From the NCBI GenBank assembly GCA_016710285.1, contig JADJXR010000001.1:62001-126000 (forward strand): a stretch of 64,000 nucleotides of DNA, read 5' to 3'. Source of the DNA: Chlorobiota bacterium. Its GTDB lineage: Bacteria; Bacteroidota; Ignavibacteria; OLB7. A program made the translations under genes and the position numbers. How positions within the stretch are numbered: position 1 is the stretch's first letter; each line of letters begins with the position of its first letter. Shown here in pieces: positions 1 through 9,177 of this stretch. The notes under the pieces were generated by a model that searched no databases, was not told the DNA's origin, and saw nothing but the letters and a program-made list of their open reading frames with translations.

Positions 1-1522
1 CTTTTATCGCCACCCAGCCTGGCCGTTGCACGCGGCCATAAACGTACACCCCGCCCGGGTCGCGCGGGATGATGATCTCATCACCCCCCAGCAGGGTGAC
101 ATCTTGCTGCTGGTTTCCTTTGGCGAACAGTTCAACAAAATCTACCGAGACGCGGTTCTCCTGAAGCTCGTTATCGAACTTAAAACGGGTAGAGTCTTCC
201 AGGTTCAGGGTGCTATTGGCCATGCCGGCAATCGGGTCCGACAGCAGTGGTTTTGTGCGGTACTTGTTCGGGTCCAGGCCGCGAATGATGTGGGCACCGG
301 AAAGCGAGGCGTTGGGGGTCATTCCGCCAGCGGCGGCAATCACTTCCGAGAGTTTCGTCTGGCCGTTGACCACCGGATAGACCGCCGGGTTCATCACCTC
401 CCCTTCCACCGTCACAAAGCCTGTGCGGATCGTGGCCCGCGTGGCGGCTTGCCGTGGAATCACAATCTGATCGCCCGGGGAAAGCATCTGCGAAGCCAGC
501 GCCGCCGTGTCGCGAATGTTCAGCGGAACCCGCTCGGTGCCGGCGGCAGAGTATCGGGCAATGTAAGCTCCGTCAAGGTCGGCATCTTCGCGCACGCCGC
601 TGGCAAGCCGCAGCAGCATCAAGGCGTTATCCCCCTGGCGATAGGGAACCTCGCTGGTGGCGTTTACCGCGCCAGCAATCGCGATGGTGGGGTCGAACGG
701 TGATGTTTTTTCCACCACCACTTCATCCCCTTCGCGAAGGGTTGGATTGTCGGAGTCGTTGCCAAATGCGCGGTAGCGGGCAAGGTCCGCGTAGTCGCTG
801 GTTCCGTCGTTGTGGCGGATCACAAGGCGGCGGACGATGCGGTTCCCGCTTAACGTGTAGCCGATGTCGCGGGTCCCAATGCCGCTTTGGTTGCGCTGAT
901 ATTCCACCCGCTCAAGCTCCCCTTTTTGTTTGTCGGGGAGGTCCTTCGGCAGCCGGTTGGCCGCACCGATTGCGGTGCTTGCACGATCCGCCGCGCTAAG
1001 CACGTACGGCCCCGGCGAAGGAACGTCGCCGCTGACCCGCACGTAAATGGCGCGGGGGCTTAGCAACGCCACCGCCACGCCGCTTTGATAGACCCTTCCG
1101 CCGCGTGCACGGAACAGCGAATCCACCGTTTGGCGGAAGCCAAGCAGCGTCATGCCGCGAACATCCACTAACGGAAGGCCGCGCGGCAGCAGCACGGTGT
1201 TGTCCATCCCAACCGCCAGCGGAAACTGCCCGCCATTGGCTTGCTCGAATCCGGGGATTGAGAGCATCAGTTGATCGGTGGGACCAAGCCGGTAGCTTGC
1301 CGGATTGATCTGCCGCTCGATGGGAAGCACCTCTTTCAAATCAACGACCTTCCCAGCCTCCATTTTCCCAAACGGCGATTCATCGCTGCCGGACGACGCG
1401 CTTTGCTCACCCGTGACCGGCTTCGGTTGGGCCAGCAACGTGGCAACGCCAACGGCAAGCAGCATCAAGACAAGAACCGCGTGGAGAATAGAAGGAACGA
1501 TGCGAACGTGTGGGACCAGCAT
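1..1522 (-). CDS. SLBB-domain polysaccharide export protein (Wza-like), 3' truncated
   Basis: Periplasmic/outer-membrane polysaccharide export protein of the Wza/Poly_export superfamily. Reading the minus strand from an ATG at 1522 gives an open frame with no stop to the window edge (507 codons seen). Residues about 9-32 form a hydrophobic signal segment ending LLAQ. A Poly_export-like start (YRLGPTDQLMLSIPG) follows near residue 75, then at least three SLBB/beta-grasp repeats with the usual V.G.V..PG.Y pattern (for example VRVSGDVPSPGPY, VEGEVMNPAVYPV followed by AAGGMTPNA, and VYVYGRVQRPGWVA at the very edge). It starts 32 bases after the wecB stop, on the same strand, so it is probably co-transcribed with the two nucleotide-sugar genes and would export the polymer they help make. 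The C-terminus is outside the window. The start codon has no clear Shine-Dalgarno sequence; family call is firm, substrate is inference. Confidence 0.88.
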   Translation of the reverse strand, partial: MLVPHVRIVPSILHAVLVLMLLAVGVATLLAQPKPVTGEQSASSGSDESPFGKMEAGKVVDLKEVLPIERQINPASYRLGPTDQLMLSIPGFEQANGGQFPLAVGMDNTVLLPRGLPLVDVRGMTLLGFRQTVDSLFRARGGRVYQSGVAVALLSPRAIYVRVSGDVPSPGPYVLSAADRASTAIGAANRLPKDLPDKQKGELERVEYQRNQSGIGTRDIGYTLSGNRIVRRLVIRHNDGTSDYADLARYRAFGNDSDNPTLREGDEVVVEKTSPFDPTIAIAGAVNATSEVPYRQGDNALMLLRLASGVREDADLDGAYIARYSAAGTERVPLNIRDTAALASQMLSPGDQIVIPRQAATRATIRTGFVTVEGEVMNPAVYPVVNGQTKLSEVIAAAGGMTPNASLSGAHIIRGLDPNKYRTKPLLSDPIAGMANSTLNLEDSTRFKFDNELQENRVSVDFVELFAKGNQQQDVTLLGGDEIIIPRDPGGVYVYGRVQRPGWVAIK

Positions 1523-1553
1523 GGAAAGGCTGTACGAGTTGATGAACGGAGAA

Positions 1554-2645
1554 TTACTGAAGGAACTGAAGGACCGTGCGGACGATCCGCTGGGCGGCGT
1601 GGCCATCCCACAACGGCGGTACCGTGTGCCGAATGCGGCCAGACCCCGCAACCGCACGCCGAACCCCTTCGCGGACGGCAAGCGGGGCAACGCCCACAAG
1701 GTTATTGGTGCCAAGCTCAACGGTGGAAGGGCGTTCGGTGGAGGGGCGCAGCGTGACGCATGGAACCCCAAGCCACGTTGTTTCTTCCTGGATGCCGCCG
1801 GAATCGGTGACAACGGCGCGGGCGTTCATCACCATCTGAATGAACTGGCGATACCCCGCCGGCGGAAGCAGCTCCCAACGCCCGCTCTCAACCATCGGCT
1901 GGCGAAGCCCGGACTGCAGCACCGACTCGGTCCGCGGGTGAACCGGGAAGCGAATGGCGCATCCCCCCGCCCCTTCCTCAATCGCTTCAATCAACTGGGC
2001 AAGCGCGGCGGGGTCGTCAACGTTGCTTGGGCGGTGAAGCGTCAGGACGATGTAATCGCCTGGGGTGCTTCCCTCGGCCCCGGCCTCTGCCGCTGCAAGT
2101 CCTTCGGTTAGGCGTGCAAGGGAATCAATCATGGTGTTCCCCACCAGATGAATTTGCTGGGGACGAACGCCATCAAGCAGAAGGTTCTGGCGACCGCTCT
2201 CCTCGGTGACAAAGAAGAGATCGGTGATGGAGTCGGTGACAATCCGGTTGATCTCCTCCGGCATCCCCCGGTCAAAACTCCGCAGGCCTGACTCGACGTG
2301 AGCCACCGGGATATGGAGTTTTTTTGCCACAATCGCCGCGGCCATTGTGGAGTTGACATCGCCATAAACGATCACGATTGCGGGGCGTTCGGCAATGCAG
2401 ACTTTTTCGAACTCCACCATCACCCGCGCCGTCTGCTCGGCATGGCTTCCCGACCCCACGCCGAGGAACAGGTCTGGCTTCCCCATGCCCAGGTCGTTGA
2501 AGAAGACATCGGACATATTGGGGTCGTAATGCTGGCCCGTGTGGACCAGCAGATGCCGAACGCCATCAACGCGGTCGAAGGCGTGTTTCACTGGCGCGGC
2601 TTTCATAAAATTTGGGCGTGCGCCCACCACCGAGATAATCGTCAT
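1554..2645 (-). CDS. wecB: UDP-N-acetylglucosamine 2-epimerase (non-hydrolysing)
   Basis: Cytosolic enzyme interconverting UDP-GlcNAc and UDP-ManNAc, supplying ManNAc-type sugars for surface polysaccharide. 363 residues, close to the usual 360-380. The N-terminus reads VVGARPNFMKAAPV, the family signature; further family landmarks are HTGQHYDPNMSDVFF, VYGDVNST, HVESGLRSFDRGMPEE, the EEInR segment, and the C-terminal nucleotide-binding stretch DSGGIQEET followed by GVPCVTLRPSTERP. The ATG overlaps the stop of the upstream dehydrogenase gene by four bases (ATGA), showing translational coupling, and the SLBB export gene follows 32 bases downstream. Known for the family: the same reaction as E. 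coli WecB/MnaA. Inferred: with the coupled dehydrogenase it makes an N-acetylhexosaminuronic acid precursor. Confidence 0.95.
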   Translation of the reverse strand: MTIISVVGARPNFMKAAPVKHAFDRVDGVRHLLVHTGQHYDPNMSDVFFNDLGMGKPDLFLGVGSGSHAEQTARVMVEFEKVCIAERPAIVIVYGDVNSTMAAAIVAKKLHIPVAHVESGLRSFDRGMPEEINRIVTDSITDLFFVTEESGRQNLLLDGVRPQQIHLVGNTMIDSLARLTEGLAAAEAGAEGSTPGDYIVLTLHRPSNVDDPAALAQLIEAIEEGAGGCAIRFPVHPRTESVLQSGLRQPMVESGRWELLPPAGYRQFIQMVMNARAVVTDSGGIQEETTWLGVPCVTLRPSTERPSTVELGTNNLVGVAPLAVREGVRRAVAGSGRIRHTVPPLWDGHAAQRIVRTVLQFLQ

Positions 2646-3964
2646 CCGTTGCCGCTCCCCAGCAGGTGAATCTTCTCCCGCCCTTCGCGGACGTGTTTGG
2701 TGGCGTTGCGGGTATCAATCACCACGCGGGCGTTGCGGACAATCGCTTCGTAGTCGAAGTTGGTGTGATCCGTGGTGATCACCACCACGTCGCTTTCGGC
2801 AACCAGCTGGTCCGAATAGGGCTGCGCGTGCAGCACGGTTCCGTGAACGTCAACGGTGGGGATGTAAGGGTCCACGTAGCGAAGGTTTGCGGCCCCGTCC
2901 TGCTGCAACAACTCCATCACCCGAAGCGCGGGGCTGTGGCGAAGGTCGTCAACGTCGCGCTTGAAGGCCACGCCGCAGATCAAGATTTTGGCATCCTGCA
3001 GCCGCACGGTGGAGTTAGCAATCTGGCGAATCACCATCCGCTGCACGTAGAACGGCATGGACTCGTTCACCTCGGCAGCAAGGGTGATGAAGTTGGTGAC
3101 GAAGTCGTATTCCCGCGCTTGCCAGCTAAGGTAGTAGGGGTCAATCAAGATGCAGTGGCCGCCGATTCCCGGACCCGGGAAAAAGGGCATGAACCCAAAC
3201 GGCTTGGTTGCGGCGGCTTCCACCACTTCCCAGATATTCACCCCTCCCATCCGGTCGCACAGCTGCGCAAGTTCGTTCACCAAAGCGATGTTCACCGAGC
3301 GGAAGATATTCTCCAGCAGCTTCTCCATCTCGGCAACTTTTGGGGAGCTAACCTCCACCACTTTTTCGATGATGACGCGGTTTGCGGCGGCGGCAATGCG
3401 GGTGCATTCTTCGGTTACGCCCCCCACCACGATTGGGGTGTTGGCGGTGTGCCACGTTTTGTTCCCGGGGTCAATCCGTTCGGGGGAGAAGGCAAGGTGG
3501 AAATCGGTTCCGACCTTCATTCCGCCCCGTTCCAGAATCGGCTGGACGTGGCCTTCGGTGGTGTTCGGGAAGGTTGTGCTTTTCAGGATGATGCACTGCC
3601 CGGCCCGCAAATTCCGCTGGACAGATTCGGCGGCCTGCAGGACGTAGGAGATGTCGGGGTCCTTGTTGGCCGAGAAAGGGGTTGGGACGCAGATGTAGAT
3701 GATGTCGTAGTTGGAAAGGAGCGTTTCGTCGGTGCTGGCGCGCAAGGTCCCGTTTTGCAGCACCGCGCCCACCACCGCCGTGTCAAGGTCCTGGATGTAG
3801 TTTTCGCCACGGTTCAGGGTGGCGATTTTTTCGGGGTCAACGTCAATCCCAAGCGTTGGGATTCCGGCGTTGGCAAACTCCACCGCAAGGGGAAGCCCAA
3901 CGTACCCCAAGCCGATCACGGCAACGGAAAACTGTTTTTGGTTGATCTGTTCAAGAAGGCTCAT
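2642..3964 (-). CDS. UDP-N-acetyl-D-hexosamine 6-dehydrogenase (WbpA/WecC-type)
   Basis: NAD-dependent nucleotide-sugar dehydrogenase oxidising C6 of a UDP-N-acetylhexosamine to the uronic acid. I start it at the ATG at 3964 (MSLLEQINQKQFSV), giving 440 residues; the frame is open to 4060 but the extra 32 residues are Trp/Arg/Gly-rich and unlike the family. The Rossmann motif VIGLGYVGLPLA lies at residues 14-25, a KSTTFPNTTEGHV segment follows, and the catalytic cysteine is in GIGGHCILIDPYY. The phrase ENIFRSVNIALVNE and the C-terminal GVAFKRDVDDLR...SPAL region are typical of the WbpA/WecC/TuaD clan. Its stop overlaps the wecB start (ATGA). Substrate could be UDP-GlcNAc or UDP-ManNAc; pairing with wecB favours UDP-ManNAcA production, but wording such as GPGIGGHC alone does not settle it. 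Confidence 0.9.
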   Translation of the reverse strand: MSLLEQINQKQFSVAVIGLGYVGLPLAVEFANAGIPTLGIDVDPEKIATLNRGENYIQDLDTAVVGAVLQNGTLRASTDETLLSNYDIIYICVPTPFSANKDPDISYVLQAAESVQRNLRAGQCIILKSTTFPNTTEGHVQPILERGGMKVGTDFHLAFSPERIDPGNKTWHTANTPIVVGGVTEECTRIAAAANRVIIEKVVEVSSPKVAEMEKLLENIFRSVNIALVNELAQLCDRMGGVNIWEVVEAAATKPFGFMPFFPGPGIGGHCILIDPYYLSWQAREYDFVTNFITLAAEVNESMPFYVQRMVIRQIANSTVRLQDAKILICGVAFKRDVDDLRHSPALRVMELLQQDGAANLRYVDPYIPTVDVHGTVLHAQPYSDQLVAESDVVVITTDHTNFDYEAIVRNARVVIDTRNATKHVREGREKIHLLGSGNG

Positions 3965-4206
3965 GCAACCATGTCCTGTGTGTTGTTCAATGCTGGTACT
4001 TCTGCCACCGGTGCGCGGGGAGCGGTTCCCCCTGCACCAAATTGGCCAAAACGCAAACATACAATAAGTGACTATCCCGCAGCACTGGGTTGTTCGGCAA
4101 CGGCCACCGCAACGGCGGCGCGAGTTACGCCAAATTCGCCACCTCAGTAAGGCATTTTTTCATCCCTATTCTGCGCCACCCCACCGCGCCGGCTGCCGCC
4201 CATGCG
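3965..4206. other. intergenic: leader of nucleotide-sugar operon, tail of uvrA
   Basis: 242 bases between the uvrA stop and the dehydrogenase start, both genes on the minus strand. It must hold the end of uvrA transcription and the promoter for the polysaccharide genes. I see only a short GGGGA/TCCCC hairpin near 4018-4032 and no convincing U-tract terminator or promoter hexamers. Confidence 0.4.
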
Positions 4207-7200
4207 TTACTTGCCCAGCACCCCACGCAAGAACTTCCCGGTGTGTGATTTCTGGGATTGCGCCACTTGCTCGGGGGTTCCTTCGGCAACCACTTGCCCG
4301 CCGGCTTCCCCAGCTTCCGGCCCCAGGTCAATCACCCAATCGGCGGCCCGGATAACGTCCAAATTATGCTCGATCACAATCAGCGAGTGCCCGGCATCAA
4401 TCAGCGCGTTGAAGGAGCGGAGCAGCGTGGCGATGTCGTCGAAATGGAGGCCGGTTGTTGGCTCGTCCAAAATGAACAAGGTGTGGTCGTGGGCGGGGGA
4501 AACAAGGTTGGCGGCCAGCTTCACCCGCTGCGCTTCCCCGCCGCTAAGCGTGGTGGCCGGTTGGCCCAGCCGGATGTAGCCAAGCCCAACATCATGCAGT
4601 GCTTGCAGCCGCCCGGTCACGCGGCGTTCCCCCCGGAAGTGCTCAATCGCTTCGTCCACGGTCATCTCCAAAACGTCAACAATGCTTTTGCCGCGCCACG
4701 TTGCGTTCAAGATTTCTTTGTTGAACCGGCGGCCTTTGCAGGTATCGCACGTAAGGTACAGGTCCGCAAGGAACTGCATCTCCACTTTCACCACCCCTTC
4801 CCCCTGGCACGTTTCGCACCGCCCACCCGGAACGTTGAAGCTGAAGTATCCCGGTTTCCAACCGTGCAGCCGTGCCCCGGGGGTCAGCGCGTATAATTCG
4901 CGAATGGCATCGAAGGCCTTCACGTAGGTGACGGGGTTCGAGCGTGGCGTGCGGCCAATCGGGGATTGGTCCACCATCTCCACCCCACCAACGAACTGAT
5001 CCCCTTCAATCGCCGCCAGCCGTTTCGGCATCTTGCCGGTCTCCCCTTTCAGATGGGCCAGCGCGGGATAAAGCAGCTCATGAACCAACGTTGATTTCCC
5101 CGAACCGGAAACGCCTGTCACCACCGTCAGGGTCCGGAGCGGGAAGGTGATGTCCACGTTCTTCAGGTTGTGCTCGCTTGCGCCGCGCAGGGCAATCCGT
5201 TCCTTGCCAGGCTTGCGCCGCTCCTTTGGCAGGTCCACGCTTTTGGCTCCGGTAAGATAGGCCCCGGTCAGGGAGTCTTTGGCCTGCAGCAGTTGCGGAA
5301 CGCTTCCCTGAAACATGATCTTCCCCCCATGCTCCCCCGCTTTTGGACCGATGTCAACAACCACATCGGCAGCGCGGATGATGTCGGGGTCGTGCTCCAC
5401 CACAATCACGGTGTTCCCCAAATCCCGCAGCGATTGCATGATGCGGATCAACCGCTCGGTGTCGCGACTGTGAAGCCCGATGGAAGGTTCGTCCAACACG
5501 TACATTGCCCCCACCAACTTCGAGCCGATGGAGGTTGCCAGATTGATCCGCTGCGACTCGCCACCGCTCAGCGTGTGGCTTAAACGGTCCAGCCGCAGAT
5601 AGCCCAGCCCAACATCATCAAGCAGTTTCAGCCGCCCCCGGATTTCCGACAAAAGGCGGTCGGCAACGTCCCGCTCGTACGGGGTTAGCTCCAACTTGGC
5701 AAACCAATCGTTGGCTTGCTGGATGGTCATGGCAATCAGGTTCGGGATGGATTTCCCGTGGATGAACACCCGCGCTGCCGAGGTCCGCAGCCGCGCCCCT
5801 TTGCACTTTGGGCAGGTGGTGTAGCCACGGTAGCGGGAAAGGAAGACCCGATAGTGCATCTTGTAGGTCTGCTCATCCACCATCTTGAAAAACCCGTTGA
5901 TCCCGACGTAGCCGTCGAACCCATCCATCACCATCTCCCACTCTTTCTCCGATAGCTGGCCGATTGGAACATCCAGCCGCAGCCCGGACTTCGGGGCAAC
6001 TTTCAGCAGCTTGTTGAAATGCTCGGAATGCTTCGGGGTGGTGAACGGAGAGATTGCCCCCTGGCGAATGGTTTTGGTTGGATCGGGGAAGACAAGCTCC
6101 ATGTCAATCCCAACCGCACGCCCAAACCCCTGGCACTCGGGGCAGGCCCCAAACGGGTTGTTGAAGCTGAAGAGTTTCGGCGAGGGTTCTTCGTAGCGGA
6201 TGGAGCAGGTTGCGCACTCGTAGCGGGTGCTGAACCGAAGGCGTTCGCCGGTTTCCAGCACCGCCACCACTGCGCGCCCGTCCCCTTCGTTGAAGGCCGT
6301 TTGCACCGCGTCGGCAATGCGGGTCATGGTTTCTGGGTCGTCCTGCTTCACCAATCGGTCGGCCAGCACAAACACTTGATCCTTCTCCACGCGATCCGGC
6401 GCGCCCTCGTTCAAATCAACAATCTCGGTCAAGTCCCCAATGATTACCCGGAAGAATCCTTTTTGCCGAAGGTTCTCGAATTCCTGCGCCACGGTCTGTT
6501 TGTCGTGGGAGTGAAGCGGGAACAGGACGTACAGCCGCGCTCCGTCGGGAAGCTGGCGCAGCCGTTCCTGCACCGTCCGCGGCGTATCCTTGCGGACCGG
6601 GTTGTTGCAGGTTTTGCAGAGCGTCACCCCGATGCGGGCGTAGAAGACCCGCAGAAAGTCGTACACCTCGGTGGTGGTTGCCACCAGCGAGCGGGGGTTT
6701 TTGCTGATCGTCTTCTGCTCGATGGCGATTGCCGGGGCAAGCCCCGTGATGCTTTCCACATCGGGCTTCGGCATCCGGGCAAGGAACTGGCGGGCGTAGG
6801 AGGAAAGGGATTCCACAAACCGCCGCTGCCCCTCGGCGTAGATGGTGTCGAACGCCAGCGATGATTTCCCCGATCCGGAAACCCCCGTCACCACAATCAA
6901 CTGGTTGCGCGGAAGCTCCAGCGACACCCCACGCAAATTGTGGACGTTGGCGTTGCGGATCACAAGGGTGCGGTTCGGCCGCTGGTCCCGCTCCGGGCGA
7001 GCAACCTGGCCATTGCCCCCCCGCAAAGCGCGGTAGCGGAGCGAGATTCCGGCACTTGCCACGGCGTTGGCCGGGCCAGCAAGCGTGGTGGCCGAAGGTT
7101 CCGGGGTGGATTTCTTTTTCGGGCGGCCAACACGGGGTTTGGCGGCGGCAACAGCTTCCGGCACGGGGGGAACAGCTTCCCCCTTTTTCTTCCCGGTCGT

Positions 7201-7314
7201 TTTTTTAGGAAGGGTGGTTTCCTTCTCTGCTCCCTTCTTCGTCCCCTTCTTTGCTGCGCTACTGGCAGAAGGGTCCGAAGGTGTTGTGGTTGCTGGTTTT
7301 TTGCGTGCCGCCAT
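4207..7314 (-). CDS. uvrA: excinuclease ABC subunit A with basic N-terminal extension
   Basis: DNA damage-recognition ATPase of nucleotide excision repair, working with UvrB. 1035 residues, about 95 longer than the usual 940. The extra part is residues 1-115, a Lys/Pro/Ala/Thr-rich tail with an AT-hook-like VGRPKKKS at about 62-69; the conserved protein begins at RTLVIRNANVHNLRGV. Walker A of domain I is GVSGSGKS at 144-151, domain II has GVSGSGKST with VHELLYPAL; both ABC signatures (LSGGESQRINLA, LSGGEAQRVKLA) and Walker B regions (VLDEPSIGLH, ILDEPTTGLHF) are present. Zinc modules: CATC...CPEC in the first half and CETC...CDTC in the second. A divergent 146-bp gap separates it from the carboxylase gene. 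The core call is certain; a DNA-binding role for the tail is inference. Confidence 0.98.
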   Translation of the reverse strand: MAARKKPATTTPSDPSASSAAKKGTKKGAEKETTLPKKTTGKKKGEAVPPVPEAVAAAKPRVGRPKKKSTPEPSATTLAGPANAVASAGISLRYRALRGGNGQVARPERDQRPNRTLVIRNANVHNLRGVSLELPRNQLIVVTGVSGSGKSSLAFDTIYAEGQRRFVESLSSYARQFLARMPKPDVESITGLAPAIAIEQKTISKNPRSLVATTTEVYDFLRVFYARIGVTLCKTCNNPVRKDTPRTVQERLRQLPDGARLYVLFPLHSHDKQTVAQEFENLRQKGFFRVIIGDLTEIVDLNEGAPDRVEKDQVFVLADRLVKQDDPETMTRIADAVQTAFNEGDGRAVVAVLETGERLRFSTRYECATCSIRYEEPSPKLFSFNNPFGACPECQGFGRAVGIDMELVFPDPTKTIRQGAISPFTTPKHSEHFNKLLKVAPKSGLRLDVPIGQLSEKEWEMVMDGFDGYVGINGFFKMVDEQTYKMHYRVFLSRYRGYTTCPKCKGARLRTSAARVFIHGKSIPNLIAMTIQQANDWFAKLELTPYERDVADRLLSEIRGRLKLLDDVGLGYLRLDRLSHTLSGGESQRINLATSIGSKLVGAMYVLDEPSIGLHSRDTERLIRIMQSLRDLGNTVIVVEHDPDIIRAADVVVDIGPKAGEHGGKIMFQGSVPQLLQAKDSLTGAYLTGAKSVDLPKERRKPGKERIALRGASEHNLKNVDITFPLRTLTVVTGVSGSGKSTLVHELLYPALAHLKGETGKMPKRLAAIEGDQFVGGVEMVDQSPIGRTPRSNPVTYVKAFDAIRELYALTPGARLHGWKPGYFSFNVPGGRCETCQGEGVVKVEMQFLADLYLTCDTCKGRRFNKEILNATWRGKSIVDVLEMTVDEAIEHFRGERRVTGRLQALHDVGLGYIRLGQPATTLSGGEAQRVKLAANLVSPAHDHTLFILDEPTTGLHFDDIATLLRSFNALIDAGHSLIVIEHNLDVIRAADWVIDLGPEAGEAGGQVVAEGTPEQVAQSQKSHTGKFLRGVLGK

Positions 7315-7460
7315 TGTGCTGGATTCTGGGAAAAACAGAGGCTACCGGTATATCAAGCCAACAAGGTACGGCGGGCAAGGTGGGGTAGCCAACAACGAAA
7401 TGTTAGAGGGGGGATTCGTAACTTCGCCCAACGTTTTTTTCACAGCATCAACACCGAACC

Positions 7461-9083
7461 ATGATAGAACAAGAGCTTGTTGGAACCGCCAACACCAACG
7501 GCAACGGAGCAGCTGCACCAATGCCGGACCCCACACCCGCCGAAAATCCATTTGAACGGCTAAGCCGGATGCGTGCCGAGTCAAGGCTTGGCGGCGGAGA
7601 GCGGCGGATCCGGGACCAGCATAAAAAAGGGAAACTCACCGCCCGCGAACGCCTTGAGGCATTGCTGGATGAAGGGAGCTTTGTGGAAATTGATGCGTTT
7701 GTGCAGCACCGCTCGCGCGATTTTGGGTTGGACGAACAGAAGTATCTGGGCGATGGAGTCGTGACCGGAACCGGGACGATTAACGGGCGGACGGTCTGCG
7801 TCTTCTCGCAAGATTTCACGGTGTTCGGCGGGTCGTTGTCGGAAGCGCATGCCGAGAAGATCTGCAAGATCATGGACCTTGCCATGAAGATCGGCGCGCC
7901 GGTGGTGGGGCTGAACGACTCCGGCGGCGCACGAATCCAGGAAGGGGTGGTGTCGCTTGGGGGATATGCCGACATTTTTTTGCGGAACACGCTGGCTTCC
8001 GGGGTGGTCCCGCAGATCTCGGCAATCCTTGGCCCCTGCGCCGGCGGAGCGGTCTATTCCCCGGCCATTACTGACTTTGTGGTGATGGTGCAAGGCTCCA
8101 GCTACATGTTCGTTACCGGGCCGAACGTGGTGAAAACCGTCACCCACGAGGACGTAACGCAGGAGGAGCTTGGCGGGGCAACAACCCACGCAACCAAATC
8201 GGGCGTTGCGCACCTTGCCGAACGGACCGAGGTGGACGCGCTGCTGGCAATCCGGCGGATGCTTGGATACATGCCGCAGAACAACCGCGAACAACCGCCA
8301 ACCGTTGACCTTGACGACCCCGCCGACCGCCGCGACTTCATGCTGAACGCCATCATCCCCGACAACCCGAACAAGCCGTACGACATCAAGGAAGTGATTA
8401 ACCGCGTGGTGGACCACCGTTCCTTCATGGAAATCCACGAAGGGTTTGCCGACAACATCGTGGTTGGGTTTGCGCGATTGGGCGGGCAATCGGTGGGGAT
8501 TGTGGCCAACCAACCGGCGGTGCTTGCGGGGGTGCTGGATATTGATGCTTCGGTGAAAGGGGCGCGGTTTGTCCGCTTCTGCGATTGCTTCAATATCCCG
8601 CTGGTGGTGTTCGAGGATGTCCCCGGATTCCTTCCCGGAACCGATCAAGAATGGCGGGGAATTATCCGCCACGGGGCAAAGCTCCTGTATGCTTTCTGCG
8701 AAGCCACCGTCCCGAAAATGACCGTCATCACCCGCAAAGCCTACGGCGGCGCGTACGACGTGATGAACAGCAAGCATATCCGTGGCGATTTCAACGTGGC
8801 ATGGCCAAGCGCGGAGATTGCGGTGATGGGAAGCAAAGGGGCGGTGGAGATTTTGTTCCGAAAGGAGATTGCCGAATCCGCCGACCCGGAAGCCGCGCTG
8901 GCCGCCAAGGATGCCGAGTATCGGGAGAAGTTCGCCCACCCCTACCTTGCCGCCGAGCGTGGCTACATTGATGACGTGATCGAACCGGCCGACACCCGCC
9001 CGCGCCTGATCCACGCGCTGCGGTTGCTCCGGAACAAGCAGGACACCAACCCGTGGCGGAAGCATGGGAACCTGCCACTGTAG
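7461..9083 (+). CDS. acyl-CoA (propionyl/methylmalonyl-CoA) carboxylase beta subunit
   Basis: Carboxyltransferase subunit of a biotin-dependent acyl-CoA carboxylase, most like propionyl-CoA carboxylase beta (PccB) or the methylmalonyl-CoA decarboxylase alpha subunit. 540 residues; conserved sequence starts at NPFERLSRMR, after a 30-residue low-complexity lead (NTNGNGAAAPMPDPT). Landmarks: KGKLTARERLEALLDEGSF, the CoA/acyl oxyanion regions GLNDSGGARIQEGV and GPCAGGAVYSPAITDF, and the C-terminal half DVPGFLPGTDQEWRGIIRHGAKLLYAF, RKAYGGAYDVM and the terminal RPRLIHALRLL. No biotin carboxylase or carrier subunit is in the window, so substrate cannot be fixed by context. The ATG at 7461 has no visible Shine-Dalgarno. 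A strong hairpin follows at 9121-9149. Confidence 0.95.
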   Translation: MIEQELVGTANTNGNGAAAPMPDPTPAENPFERLSRMRAESRLGGGERRIRDQHKKGKLTARERLEALLDEGSFVEIDAFVQHRSRDFGLDEQKYLGDGVVTGTGTINGRTVCVFSQDFTVFGGSLSEAHAEKICKIMDLAMKIGAPVVGLNDSGGARIQEGVVSLGGYADIFLRNTLASGVVPQISAILGPCAGGAVYSPAITDFVVMVQGSSYMFVTGPNVVKTVTHEDVTQEELGGATTHATKSGVAHLAERTEVDALLAIRRMLGYMPQNNREQPPTVDLDDPADRRDFMLNAIIPDNPNKPYDIKEVINRVVDHRSFMEIHEGFADNIVVGFARLGGQSVGIVANQPAVLAGVLDIDASVKGARFVRFCDCFNIPLVVFEDVPGFLPGTDQEWRGIIRHGAKLLYAFCEATVPKMTVITRKAYGGAYDVMNSKHIRGDFNVAWPSAEIAVMGSKGAVEILFRKEIAESADPEAALAAKDAEYREKFAHPYLAAERGYIDDVIEPADTRPRLIHALRLLRNKQDTNPWRKHGNLPL

Positions 9084-9120
9084 GTTCTTCTGTAGGTTCT
9101 TCCCAATTGTGCAAAAACAG

Positions 9121-9149
9121 AGTGGCCATCGCTCCCCGCGATGGCCACT
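9121..9149. terminator. bidirectional hairpin between convergent genes
   Basis: Perfect 12-bp stem AGTGGCCATCGC / GCGATGGCCACT with a 5-base loop, lying between the carboxylase stop (9083) and the Yip1-like stop (9178). Read on the minus strand it is followed by CTGTTTTTG, a short U-run, so it fits an intrinsic terminator best for the minus-strand gene, and probably serves both. Confidence 0.8.
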
Positions 9150-9177
9150 GTTGGTTACGGCTGTTTGGTGTGGGTGA

